From Kushneria phyllosphaerae (GTDB lineage Bacteria; Pseudomonadota; Gammaproteobacteria; Pseudomonadales; Halomonadaceae), in contig NZ_ONZI01000003.1 in assembly GCF_900312995.1 (NCBI RefSeq), positions 496,001 through 560,000 of the forward strand: a stretch of DNA of 64,000 bases, written 5' to 3'. Of this stretch, positions 28,591 through 38,851 are shown one piece after another (within the stretch, counting starts at the first letter, position 1; the number at the start of each line of letters is the position of its first letter). Under the pieces are notes generated by a model. That model did no database searches. It saw only the letters and a program-made list of their open reading frames with translations, and had not been told where the DNA came from. The position numbers and the translations under genes are program-made.

Positions 28591-30915
28591 ATGACCGTAT
28601 CCTACGACCGCAAGGGTGCCCCCTTACAACAGTTGCTGCGCAGCGCAGCGCATGCCACTGACTGTGCCCTCAGCATTTTTTATGGCACCTGTGGTGACGT
28701 CATGGCCGGTTACGGAAGTGGCCTGACAGGTTCTTTATCGCGCGACAATATCGCTTTGCTGTGTCATTTGATTGACAGCAGCGGTGAAGGATATCTGTGT
28801 CTCGAGGATGTTCGTCGCACCGAGGCCCCTGTGTCGGACCTGCCCTGGCCGGAAGGCATTGCCTTTGCAGCACTGACCGTCGTGCGCTCGGGACGCGATG
28901 AGTTGCTGGGCCTGCTGATGGTCTGTGACGTGCGTCTACGGCGAGGGTTGAGTACGGCGCAGTGCTATGTGCTGCATACGCACGCCGCCCAGCTTGGCCG
29001 TCATCATGACTGTCAGCAGATCCGTGAACCGATCGATATTGTGAATACCAGCGGGCGTGAACGCCTCAGGCTGTTGGAATCGGTCGTGGTCCATGCCAAC
29101 GACGCCATCCTGATTACCGAAGCCGAGCCGTTCGGCCTGCCCGGACCGCGCATCGTCTACTGCAACGCCGCCTTCACTCGTACGACCGGTTATAGCGAAG
29201 CCGAGGTGCTGGGCAAGACCCCGCGCATTTTGCAAAACGGGAAGACCGACCGCGCTACGCTGGACCGCCTTAGAGCAGCACTGGAAAAGTGGCAGCCCGT
29301 GGAAGTCGAGCTTTTGAATTCCCGCCGCGACGGCAGTGAGTTCTGGGTCGAGGTCAGTATTGTGCCGGTGGCCAATGAGAAGGGATGGTTCACCCACTGG
29401 ATCTCGGTGCAGCGTGACATCAGTGAGCGCAAGCGCGCCGAGGCGATAGAGAAGCAGGCCCGTCGGGCGCAGGCGGAAAACATGGCGCTGGAGGCAAGGT
29501 TGCTGGAGCGTCAGCGCATTGAGCAGGAGCTGTCCTGGGCGGCGACCCATGACAACCTGACCGAGCTTTATAATCGGGCCTGGATCATGGGTCGGCTACG
29601 CGAGCTGCTTTCAAGAACGCCACCGTCGCAGCCTGAAGCCGCGGTACTGTTCATGGATCTGGATCGCTTCAAGCTCGTTAATGACAGTCTCGGTCATCGC
29701 GCCGGCGATCAGCTGTTAACGGAGATGGCGCGCCGGCTCGAATCCTGTCTGCGCAGCGTTGATACCCTGGCCCGTGTCGGCGGGGACGAATTCGTGGTGC
29801 TGATCGAGGATGTCTCGCCGGGGCGGGCAGCCGGTGAGGTGGCCCATCGCATCGCTCAGTGTCTGCAAAAGCCCTTCAGAATTCAGGGGCAGAATATTTT
29901 TTCTTCCAGCAGCATCGGGATTGTGCTGCTGGAGGCGCATTACCACACGCCCGAAGAGCTGCTGCGTGATGCCGACACCGCCATGTATGTGGCCAAGGAA
30001 GAGGGGGTCGGGCGCTACGTCTTTTTTACGCCTTCCATGCGTGCAAGCGTGGTCGAGACGCTGGCGCTGCAAAATGACCTGCGTCATGCCATGAAACGTG
30101 ATGAGTTCACGCTGTGCTATCAGCCCATACATGAACCGCATTCGCGCTCGATCAGGGGCATCGAGGCCCTGTTGACCTGGCAGCACCCCGAGCGCGGTCG
30201 TGTGGCACCGGAAGTCTTTATCGGCATGGCCGAAGAGCTTGGTATCCTGCGAGACATCGGTCACTGGGTCGTGCATGAGGCCTGTCAGCAGCTGGCGATC
30301 TGGCGTCGGACGCATCCCGAGGCCTGTGACCAGCTGACGCTGAACATCAATGTCTCGGCCCAGGAGCTCAAGCATCATAGTTTCAAGAGTGATCTTGTCT
30401 CGGCGCTGGAAAGCAGCGGGGTGCCTGCGCATCTATTGCAGCTTGAAATCAACGAAGGCGTTTTTCGCCACCACCCCGATATCATCGGTCAGATTTTGCA
30501 TGATATTCGCGCACTGGACGTGAGCATCGTGCTGGATGACTTCGGCACCGGCTATTCGGCGTTGAGCTATATCGATCAGTACGAGATTGACGCCATCAAG
30601 GTGGATCGAGCCTTTGTGCTGCGCATGGTCCTTCACAAGCGCTCCATGGCCATCATGCAAAGTCTGTTGTGGCTCGGCAAAACCCTTGAACTGGACATCG
30701 TGGCAGAGGGTGTTGAAACCCTGGAGCAGTTACAGATGCTGCAGCGTCTCGGGTGTCCGCTGGCGCAGGGATATTTTCTCTCTCGCCCGATGACCCCGGA
30801 TCAGATTGATCTGCTGCTGGCAAAACGTGACTCGGTGCCTGCCGGAGCTCGCTCGGCATTGCCACGTCTGACGCCCTGGTCTATGCCCGACGCTGATGCG
30901 GGCGGCTGTGCCTGA
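28591..30915 (+). CDS. GAF-PAS-GGDEF-EAL cyclic-di-GMP enzyme
   Basis: Cytosolic c-di-GMP turnover protein of 774 residues with no membrane segment. Domains: a GAF-like N-terminus (about 8-145), PAS with a PAC tail (about 155-275), a coiled coil, GGDEF (about 310-475) and EAL (about 485-740). The diguanylate cyclase site GGDEF is intact with an RSVD inhibitory motif five residues before it. EAL-domain catalytic motifs (IEALLTW, DDFGTGYS, IKVDRAF, VAEGVET) are all present, so both activities are possible. Divergent from the chemoreceptor gene, it could share motility or biofilm control. Confidence 0.94.
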   Translation: MTVSYDRKGAPLQQLLRSAAHATDCALSIFYGTCGDVMAGYGSGLTGSLSRDNIALLCHLIDSSGEGYLCLEDVRRTEAPVSDLPWPEGIAFAALTVVRSGRDELLGLLMVCDVRLRRGLSTAQCYVLHTHAAQLGRHHDCQQIREPIDIVNTSGRERLRLLESVVVHANDAILITEAEPFGLPGPRIVYCNAAFTRTTGYSEAEVLGKTPRILQNGKTDRATLDRLRAALEKWQPVEVELLNSRRDGSEFWVEVSIVPVANEKGWFTHWISVQRDISERKRAEAIEKQARRAQAENMALEARLLERQRIEQELSWAATHDNLTELYNRAWIMGRLRELLSRTPPSQPEAAVLFMDLDRFKLVNDSLGHRAGDQLLTEMARRLESCLRSVDTLARVGGDEFVVLIEDVSPGRAAGEVAHRIAQCLQKPFRIQGQNIFSSSSIGIVLLEAHYHTPEELLRDADTAMYVAKEEGVGRYVFFTPSMRASVVETLALQNDLRHAMKRDEFTLCYQPIHEPHSRSIRGIEALLTWQHPERGRVAPEVFIGMAEELGILRDIGHWVVHEACQQLAIWRRTHPEACDQLTLNINVSAQELKHHSFKSDLVSALESSGVPAHLLQLEINEGVFRHHPDIIGQILHDIRALDVSIVLDDFGTGYSALSYIDQYEIDAIKVDRAFVLRMVLHKRSMAIMQSLLWLGKTLELDIVAEGVETLEQLQMLQRLGCPLAQGYFLSRPMTPDQIDLLLAKRDSVPAGARSALPRLTPWSMPDADAGGCA

Positions 30916-31014
30916 TCAACGACCCATACATGAACTGATCGTCGTCAGCGGTGAACGGAGCGCCGGGTTGGCATGCGCTGCTGATGCAGTACGTTGATGC
31001 AGCAGGTCATGCAT

Positions 31015-31050
31015 AAAAGGGGCGGGACAGCATCTTCGCTGTCCCGCCCC
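31015..31050 (-). terminator. Terminator of frmRA
   Basis: A perfect 13-bp stem GGGGCGGGACAGC with its complement and a 6-base loop. On the minus strand it is followed by TTTT, so it ends frmA; it may also stop readthrough from the plus-strand GGDEF-EAL gene. Confidence 0.85.
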
Positions 31051-31088
31051 TTCATGATGACCAGTGGCGCCCGCGCACTGGCGCTCGA

Positions 31089-32520
<1,432 letters not shown>

Positions 32521-32855
32521 GACAACGTCTCTATATACTATACCCCAGTATGGTAAAGACATTTCGAAGCGGATGCATCCCCTCATTGGTGACAGCCGGG
32601 CCTCCTTGACTTGATGACGGCGCCAGCCCCTCTGGTGCCCATCTGTCCTCACATATTAATGTAAAAACACTTGAGACCGGCGGCCGGCAAGGCCATCATC
32701 GGCGCCTTCTTGCCGCAATGCCTTTTGGGCAGGTGAGACCACGACCGGGGTGGCATCGGGTCGGGGTGTGCTGAATCTTTCCTGGTGAAAAGTTGGTTGC
32801 CCACTACCGATAAGACCCTTACCACTGTTGACTTTCCCGATCTGGAATTGACTCC
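32521..32855. other. Divergent intergenic region frmR / carboxynorspermidine genes
   Basis: 335 bases with no gene I can support. The frmR-proximal end holds the operator-like site. The remainder presumably contains the promoter of the polyamine genes; no strong ribosome-binding site is visible before ATG 32856. Confidence 0.5.
32536..32552 (-). promoter_or_regulatory. Putative FrmR operator
   Basis: ATACT-ATACCCC-AGTAT: inverted half-sites flanking a C/G tract, the style of site bound by the RcnR/FrmR branch. It lies 16-32 bases before the frmR start codon, where promoter overlap would allow autorepression. Inferred from the pattern; not proven. Confidence 0.6.
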
Positions 32856-34055
32856 ATGAACAAGGTTCTGATTATTGGCGCCGGTGGCGTCGGTGGGGTT
32901 GTAACCCACAAGTGTGCACAACATCCTGAAGTGTTTGGCGAGGTCTGTCTGGCCAGTCGCAACGAAGAAAAGTGCAAGTCGATTGCCGATCAGCTGTCGC
33001 GTCCCATTCAGACCGCGCAGGTCGACGCCGATGACGTTGAGGCCCTGGTCGCGCTGATTGAATCCTTCAAGCCGGATATCCTGATCCATGTGGCGCTGCC
33101 CTATCAGGATCTGACCATCATGGAAGCCTGCCTGCGTACCGGCGTGCCCTATCTGGACACGGCCAACTACGAGCATCCCGATGAGGCGAAGTTCGAGTAC
33201 AAGGAGCAGTGGGCCTTCCAGGACCGTTATGCCAAGGCCGGCAACATGGCCACGCTCGGCTGCGGTTTCGATCCGGGCATGACCAACATCTACTGCGCCT
33301 ATGGCCAGAAGAACCTGTTTGACGAGATCCACCGCATCGACATTCTCGATGCCAATGGCGGCGACCACGGCTATCCGTTTGCCACCAACTTCAACCCGGA
33401 GATCAACATTCGCGAAATCACCGCGAACGGTCGCTACTGGGAGAAGGGCGAATGGGTCGAAACGGCGCCGCTGTCGGAAAAGCGTACCTTTGATTTCGAC
33501 GGCATCGGTGAAAAGGATCTTTACCTGCTCTATCACGAAGAGCTGGAATCACTGGCGCAAAACATCAAGGGCATCGAGCGTATTCGCTTCTGGATGACCT
33601 TTTCCGATAAGTACCTGACGCATCTCAAGGTGCTGGAAAACGTCGGCATGACCAGCATCGAACCGATCAACGTCAACGGCTGTGAGATCTCGCCGCTGCA
33701 GTTTTTGAAGTCCGTTCTGCCGGACCCGGCATCGCTTGGCCCGCGCACGAAAGGCAAGACCAACATTGGCGTCATCCTCGACGGCATCAAGGATGGCAAG
33801 CGTCGCAAGGTGTATATCTACAACATCTGCGATCACGAGAAGTGCTACGCCGAAGTGCAGTCCCAGGCGATCTCGTTCACGACCGGCGTCCCGGCAGTGA
33901 CCGGTGCCATGCTGATGCTGGAAGGGCTCTGGAAGGGCGATGGCGTGTTCAACGTCGAGCAGCTCGATCCGAATCCCTTTATGGAACGCATTGGCGACAT
34001 GGGCCTGCCCTGGCAGATGGTCGAGCTCGACCCCGACCATGACCCGCTGGGCTGA
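32856..34055 (+). CDS. Carboxynorspermidine synthase (dehydrogenase)
   Basis: Member of the saccharopine-dehydrogenase-like family that condenses aspartate semialdehyde with a diamine and reduces the product to carboxynorspermidine or carboxyspermidine. It has 399 residues with an N-terminal NAD(P)-binding motif IIGAGGVGGVV and the family features LGCGFDPGMTN and HGYPFATNFNPEINIREI. The decarboxylase gene begins seven bases after the stop, so the pair completes the SAM-independent triamine route. Family match is strong; whether norspermidine or spermidine is made in vivo is not shown by sequence. Confidence 0.93.
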   Translation: MNKVLIIGAGGVGGVVTHKCAQHPEVFGEVCLASRNEEKCKSIADQLSRPIQTAQVDADDVEALVALIESFKPDILIHVALPYQDLTIMEACLRTGVPYLDTANYEHPDEAKFEYKEQWAFQDRYAKAGNMATLGCGFDPGMTNIYCAYGQKNLFDEIHRIDILDANGGDHGYPFATNFNPEINIREITANGRYWEKGEWVETAPLSEKRTFDFDGIGEKDLYLLYHEELESLAQNIKGIERIRFWMTFSDKYLTHLKVLENVGMTSIEPINVNGCEISPLQFLKSVLPDPASLGPRTKGKTNIGVILDGIKDGKRRKVYIYNICDHEKCYAEVQSQAISFTTGVPAVTGAMLMLEGLWKGDGVFNVEQLDPNPFMERIGDMGLPWQMVELDPDHDPLG

Positions 34056-34061
34056 GCATTG

Positions 34062-35219
34062 ATGAACGATCACCGTATCGACTTCGACATCCATGCCTGC
34101 CCGTCACCGGCCTATGTGGTCGATGACGCGCTGCTCAAACGCAATCTCGAGCGTCTGGGGCAGGTACAAAAGGACAGCGGAGCGAAAATCCTTCTGGCGC
34201 TGAAGGGCTTTGCCCTGTGGGACAGCTTCCCGCTGGTGCGCCAGTATCTGGTCGGCACGACGGCCAGCGGTCAGGATGAAGCGCGTCTGGGGGCCGAGAC
34301 CTTTGGCGGCGAGGTGCATGTCTACTCGCCGGCCTTTACCGAAGCCGAGATGACGGAAGTCCTGCGCTATGCCGATCATCTGAGTTTCAACTCGCCCGGT
34401 CAGTGGCGGCGTCATCGCGATACCGTCACGGCAGCACCGCGGCGCATCTCCTGTGGACTGCGGGTGAACCCCGAGCATTCCACCGGGGCAGTAGCGCTCT
34501 ATGATCCCTGTGCCGCCGGCTCACGGCTGGGCACCCGCGCACGGGACATTGGACCAAATGATCTCGACGGTCTTGAAGGGCTTCACTTTCACACCCTGTG
34601 TGAGCAGAACAGTGATGCGCTCGAAGAGACGCTGGCCGCGTTCGAGATGAGGTTCGGTCAGTATCTGAGTGAAATGCGCTGGGTCAACTTCGGCGGTGGG
34701 CATCACATCACGCGTGACGATTACGATGTGGCGCGGCTGGTGCGCGTGATTCGTGATTTCCGCGCGCGCTATCCGCATCTGGAAGTCTATCTGGAACCAG
34801 GTGAAGCCATTGCGCTCAATACCGGCTATCTGGTGGCGACCGTACTGGATATCGTCGATAACAACGGCTCGATCGCGATTCTCGACACCTCTGCCACGGC
34901 CCATATGCCGGACGTGCTGGAGATGCCGTACCGTCCCGAGATCATTGGTGGCGCGCTCCCGGGTGACAAGGCGCATACCTATCGGCTGGGTGGCATGACC
35001 TGTCTGGCCGGTGACGTGATCGGCGATTACGCCTTTGACGCACCGCTCGAGGTTGGCGACCGGCTGGTGTTCACTGACATGGCGCATTACACCATGGTCA
35101 AGACCACCACCTTCAACGGCATCCGCCTGCCCTCGATCTGCCGGGTCGATGAAACAAGCCGCGAGATTCGAACGGTCAGGACCTTCGGCTATATCGACTA
35201 CATGCAGCGCTTGAGCTGA
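34062..35219 (+). CDS. nspC: Carboxynorspermidine decarboxylase
   Basis: PLP-dependent fold III decarboxylase (alanine-racemase-like barrel) that removes CO2 from carboxy(nor)spermidine to give (nor)spermidine. Its 385 residues contain the PLP lysine in LLALKGFALW (near residue 45), GLRVNPEHS, the glycine-rich FGGGHHIT segment and YLEPGEAIA. ATG 34062 is preferred over an adjacent TTG. It forms a two-gene operon with the dehydrogenase. In Vibrio the product affects biofilm; the c-di-GMP protein at 28.6 kb may share that theme, which is inference. A clear terminator follows. Confidence 0.94.
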   Translation: MNDHRIDFDIHACPSPAYVVDDALLKRNLERLGQVQKDSGAKILLALKGFALWDSFPLVRQYLVGTTASGQDEARLGAETFGGEVHVYSPAFTEAEMTEVLRYADHLSFNSPGQWRRHRDTVTAAPRRISCGLRVNPEHSTGAVALYDPCAAGSRLGTRARDIGPNDLDGLEGLHFHTLCEQNSDALEETLAAFEMRFGQYLSEMRWVNFGGGHHITRDDYDVARLVRVIRDFRARYPHLEVYLEPGEAIALNTGYLVATVLDIVDNNGSIAILDTSATAHMPDVLEMPYRPEIIGGALPGDKAHTYRLGGMTCLAGDVIGDYAFDAPLEVGDRLVFTDMAHYTMVKTTTFNGIRLPSICRVDETSREIRTVRTFGYIDYMQRLS

Positions 35220-35246
35220 TCAGGCCCATGTCATGGCAAGACCAGA

Positions 35247-35272
35247 CGCCCCGCATCAGCGGGGCGTTTTTT
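35247..35272 (+). terminator. Rho-independent terminator of nspC operon
   Basis: CGCCCCGC, loop ATCA, GCGGGGCG, then six T. It lies 28 bases after the nspC stop and faces the convergent MFS gene. Confidence 0.92.
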
Positions 35273-35309
35273 ATGGAATGTGGTTATCCTTGAGTGGGGC
35301 GACAATAGC

Positions 35310-36500
35310 TCAGTCGGGCTGTCGGACCAGACGATTGCGACCGGCACCCAGCGCCACGATCATGGCGGCCAGCCCGATCAGGCCCAGCAGGATGCCGACC
35401 ACGTCCCAGCCGCCGGACCAGTCATGCAGAAGCCCCACCAGCAGCGGGCCGAAGGCGGCCAGCACGTAGCCAAATCCCTGCGCCATGCCGGACAGTTCGG
35501 AAGCGGTGTCGGCATCCGGGGCGCGCAGCGCAAGAAGCGTCAACGCCATGCTGAACGTGCCGCCCTGGCCCAGCCCCAGAATCACGATCCACAGCCACAG
35601 GCTGTCGGTCGATGCATACAGACAGCCCGCCAGGCCGCACAGGGTAAGCATCATCACCCCGATCAATACCGCACGCTGATCCTTCATGCGTCCGCCGATC
35701 AGCGGCGCCACAATGGCGGTGATCACCTGACACAGAATCGAAACCGACAGCGCAAGGCCGGCTGTGACCGGTGCCACGCCGCGGTCCTGCAAAATGGTCG
35801 GCAGCCAGCCAAATACCGTATAGGCCAACGACGACTGCAGCCCCATGAACAGCGTGACCTGCCAGGCCAGACCGCTGCGATACAGCGAGTGGCCGCCCCG
35901 GGGGCGCATTCGAACGGTATGGCCGATGCGAATCTGGGGAATCCAGATCAGCGCGGCAATTACGGCCGGCACCAGCCAAAAGGCCAGCGATGGCTGCCAT
36001 TGATCACCAAAGGCCTGACGCAGCGGCTCGGTAGCCCCGGCCGCCATTGAGGCGCCCAGGTTGAGCGCGACGGTATAAAGCCCGGTCATGAGGCTGACCC
36101 GGGTCGGGAAGTCGCGCTTGACGATGCCCGGCAGCAGGACGTTCATGATGCCGATGCAGGCCCCGGCCAGTGCCGTAAACACGAAAAGCCCCAGCATACC
36201 GCTGAAGGGACGTACCAGCAGCGTCACGGCCAGCAGGATCAAAATGATGAAGATGGTGCGTTCAGGGCCAATACGCCGCGACATTTTGGGCGCCAGCGGC
36301 GCGGCCAGTCCGAGGCAAACCACCGGCAGGGTGGTCAGAACGCCCTGGGCGGCCGGCGACAGCGACAGCCCGGCGGCGATATTTTTAAGGACAGGGGAGA
36401 CACTGGTCAGCGCCGGTCTCAGATTGATGGCCACCAGCAAAAGCCCGACCAGCGCCAGGGCCGCCTGATACCCCTTTTTTGTATAGCTCACCGATGACAT
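35310..36500 (-). CDS. CynX/NimT-family MFS transporter
   Basis: Twelve-helix major facilitator protein of 396 residues. INLRPALTSVSPVL in TM1 is the family signature of cyanate/2-nitroimidazole-type transporters. The frame stays open upstream to 36677, but that segment has no hydrophobicity, contains the terminator hairpin described below, and would not fit the family; ATG 36500 with AGGGAA upstream is chosen. The substrate is unknown; no cyanase gene is near. A structured leader suggests regulated expression. Confidence 0.88.
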   Translation of the reverse strand: MSSVSYTKKGYQAALALVGLLLVAINLRPALTSVSPVLKNIAAGLSLSPAAQGVLTTLPVVCLGLAAPLAPKMSRRIGPERTIFIILILLAVTLLVRPFSGMLGLFVFTALAGACIGIMNVLLPGIVKRDFPTRVSLMTGLYTVALNLGASMAAGATEPLRQAFGDQWQPSLAFWLVPAVIAALIWIPQIRIGHTVRMRPRGGHSLYRSGLAWQVTLFMGLQSSLAYTVFGWLPTILQDRGVAPVTAGLALSVSILCQVITAIVAPLIGGRMKDQRAVLIGVMMLTLCGLAGCLYASTDSLWLWIVILGLGQGGTFSMALTLLALRAPDADTASELSGMAQGFGYVLAAFGPLLVGLLHDWSGGWDVVGILLGLIGLAAMIVALGAGRNRLVRQPD

Positions 36501-36523
36501 GCCACGACATTCCCTGTTGAACC

Positions 36524-36642
36524 AAAAAAAGTGCCCCATTCTGGGGCAGTGCGTCGCGTCAGGATAGCGTTTGTGCGACCGGTCGTCGCAGTCAAATGCC
36601 TGTTCCTGCCCCATTGTTGTGCGCATCGGCCATGCCGCCGAT
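36524..36642 (-). promoter_or_regulatory. Candidate transcription attenuator / riboswitch-like leader
   Basis: Read on the minus strand, a 7-bp stem (TGCCCCA, loop GAA, TGGGGCA) followed by seven T ends 24 bases before the MFS start codon. The 5' arm can instead pair over 8 bp with an upstream copy of TGGGGCAG (36606-36613). Two more hairpins lie in the leader (36574-36590 and 36625-36642). Mutually exclusive terminator and antiterminator pairings are the hallmark of attenuation. I cannot match it to a known riboswitch class. Confidence 0.5.
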
Positions 36643-36828
36643 CTCCATGCAGCCATATTCAACCCGGCCACGGACAATGCTGGCAGTCATCAAGTCAGCG
36701 CGTCGCGACGTCGAGGGTTTCGTTATTATCCGGGGCTTTTGATCAAGGATTCTGGAGCTTTGATGATAGCCGACTCCGAGGTACTACTTTAGTCTATGCG
36801 GCATCTCAATGATCAATGGATGTCTCAC

Positions 36829-38067
36829 ATGACAACAAATGACTTGCACGATTCGCCTCCGCCGGGCGCATCGCGAGGCGCCTGGCGCGCTGTTTTCTCG
36901 TTAACGCTGGGCGTATTCAGCCTGGTGATGGCCGAGTTTCTACCGGCCAGTCTGCTGACGCCAATGGCGAACTCGCTGGCGATCAGCGAGGGCCAAGCGG
37001 GGCAGGCCGTCACGGTGACGGCGGTGGTGGCACTGATTTCAGGTCTTTTGGTGGCCTCCGTCACCCAGCGGCTCGACCGTCGCCACGTGCTGCTGGCGTT
37101 TTCGCTACTGATGATTGCCGCCAATCTGCTGGTCGCCTACTCGCCGGATCTGATCTTGCTGCTGGCCGGGCGGGTGCTGTTGGGCGTGGCGCTGGGTGGA
37201 TTCTGGGCGCTCTCCGCCGCTACCGTGATGCGACTGGTCTCGGAGCATGACGTGCCCCGCGCACTGTCGATACTGTTTGCCGGTGTCCCCATTGCCACCA
37301 TCAGTGCCGCGGCACTGGGCAGCTATCTCGGTGAGCTGGTCGGCTGGCGTAACGTGTTTCTGCTCACGACGGCGATATCGGTGCTGACGCTGATCTTCCA
37401 GTACGCCACATTGCCGCGCATGACGCCGGAGCGACCCTCACCGCTCGGTACGCTGGTGAGCGTGATGAAACGACCGGGCATGATGGTCGGCATCGTGGCC
37501 GTTCTGCTCGTGTTCTGTGGCCATTTCACCTTCTTTACCTATGTCCGTCCGTTTCTTGAGGGCGTGTCGCACATGGGCATCAATGCGCTGTCATCGACCC
37601 TGCTGGCGTTCGGGGTGGCAAACTTCTTCGGGACGCTGGCCGCGGGGTACCTGCTCGAGCGCAGCCTGCGTATGACGCTGCTGCTGATGCCGTTGATCAT
37701 GGGCTCGCTGGGCTGGTTGCTGGCGACGCTGGGCGGCTTCTCGACGGGGACTGATGCGCTCATGGTCGCGCTGTGGGGCTTCGCCTTTGGCGCCGTGCCG
37801 GTGGCCTGGTCGACCTGGATCACTCGTGTTGTGCCGGATGAAGCCGAAAGCGGCGGTGGCTTGATCGTCGCATCGATCCAGCTGGCCATCGCCCTGGGGG
37901 CGGCCGCGGGGGGGGTTGTCTTCGGGATCGGCGGTGTGCTCACCGTCTGCGCCACGGCCGGCACGATGCTATTGGCCGGCGCGGCGCTGGTGGTGGCCGG
38001 GGTGCGCACGCAATCGGTGGACACCGCCTTCGAGGCCTGTGACGCCGAGCGTTCGGCCTGCAGCTGA
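36829..38067 (+). CDS. nepI: NepI-like purine nucleoside efflux MFS transporter
   Basis: Twelve-helix MFS exporter of 412 residues resembling E. coli NepI, which exports inosine and other purine ribonucleosides. The N-terminal EFLPASLLTPMA, then GQAVTVTAVVA, GRVLLGVALGGFWALSAA, and later VPVAWSTWITR are nearly the NepI motifs in order. ATG 36829 aligns the first conserved tryptophan at residue 19 as in E. coli; ATGs at 36796 and 36820 are in frame but add unconserved residues. It is divergent from the CynX-type gene. Substrate by homology only. Confidence 0.87.
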   Translation: MTTNDLHDSPPPGASRGAWRAVFSLTLGVFSLVMAEFLPASLLTPMANSLAISEGQAGQAVTVTAVVALISGLLVASVTQRLDRRHVLLAFSLLMIAANLLVAYSPDLILLLAGRVLLGVALGGFWALSAATVMRLVSEHDVPRALSILFAGVPIATISAAALGSYLGELVGWRNVFLLTTAISVLTLIFQYATLPRMTPERPSPLGTLVSVMKRPGMMVGIVAVLLVFCGHFTFFTYVRPFLEGVSHMGINALSSTLLAFGVANFFGTLAAGYLLERSLRMTLLLMPLIMGSLGWLLATLGGFSTGTDALMVALWGFAFGAVPVAWSTWITRVVPDEAESGGGLIVASIQLAIALGAAAGGVVFGIGGVLTVCATAGTMLLAGAALVVAGVRTQSVDTAFEACDAERSACS

Positions 38068-38099
38068 GTTCCTGCCCGGCTACCTGTATGCCGGCCGCG

Positions 38100-38705
38100 T
38101 CATGACTCGCGCAGCGCGGCCATCAACGCATGACAGTCCGCCAGATGATGGTCGGTAGCCTCGGGGCATGAGTTCTCCGGCACATTGACCAGCACGGTAC
38201 GGGTGCCTGCTGCGCGCCCGCACTGCATGTCCAGCGGACTGTCGCCCACCATCACGACCTCCGAGGGCGCCACGCCCCAGTGGCTAATGAAGTGTTCCAG
38301 CCCACCCGGATGCGGTTTGGGGGACGCATCCTCCCGACCCAGAACGTCGACACGCTCAAAGCACCGGGCAAGGCCGATGACCTCCAGCGTGACATGCGCC
38401 AGCTCGCGGGCATTGCGAGTCAGGATGCCCAGCCGATAATCCCGTTCACAGAGTTCGCGTATCAGGGCCACCGCACCTTCTGCCGGGGTAGAGCGTGCGG
38501 CCAGCTCGCGTTCGTGTTCCATCAACCAGGCATGGCTGTCCCGGCGCTGCGCCTCGGGCAGTGACTCGAGATACTCGAGAATATCGCGGTCATCCGGCAC
38601 CTCAAGCTCACGACGAATGAACTGAAAGTCATGAATGCCCACGGTCAGCGTGCCATCCATGTCGAATACCCAATGCCGGCAATCGTTGAGAGAAGCGAGG
38701 GTCAT
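38100..38705 (-). CDS. HAD-IA family phosphatase
   Basis: Predicted cytosolic phosphatase of the phosphoglycolate-phosphatase-like group, 201 residues. Motif I FDMDGTL, motif II ILTRN, motif III lysine in SPKPHPGGLEHF and motif IV MVGDSPLDM are all present, with a small helical cap after motif I. It is convergent with nepI (33 bases apart). The substrate cannot be inferred from context. Confidence 0.87.
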   Translation of the reverse strand: MTLASLNDCRHWVFDMDGTLTVGIHDFQFIRRELEVPDDRDILEYLESLPEAQRRDSHAWLMEHERELAARSTPAEGAVALIRELCERDYRLGILTRNARELAHVTLEVIGLARCFERVDVLGREDASPKPHPGGLEHFISHWGVAPSEVVMVGDSPLDMQCGRAAGTRTVLVNVPENSCPEATDHHLADCHALMAALRES

Positions 38706-38851
38706 GAAACACCAATGGTCAGGGGGGTGATGTCATGGTGGCACGCCGGCGCAATATTGGCAGGGTCGTCTTGAAGATTTCTTTCATTAGAGAGACAGTC
38801 GCAGGGCAGATCATCATTGAGACAACCCCTGCCATGTGAAAGGAGGCTTCG

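Noticed and set aside
36524..36642. Guanidine-II (mini-ykkC) riboswitch
   Set aside because: There are two hairpins, but their loops (GGCATG and GACCG on the minus strand) lack the ACGR loop sequence.
36501..36677. 59-codon N-terminal extension of the CynX-type transporter
   Set aside because: It would place an intrinsic terminator inside the coding region and is not hydrophobic or conserved.
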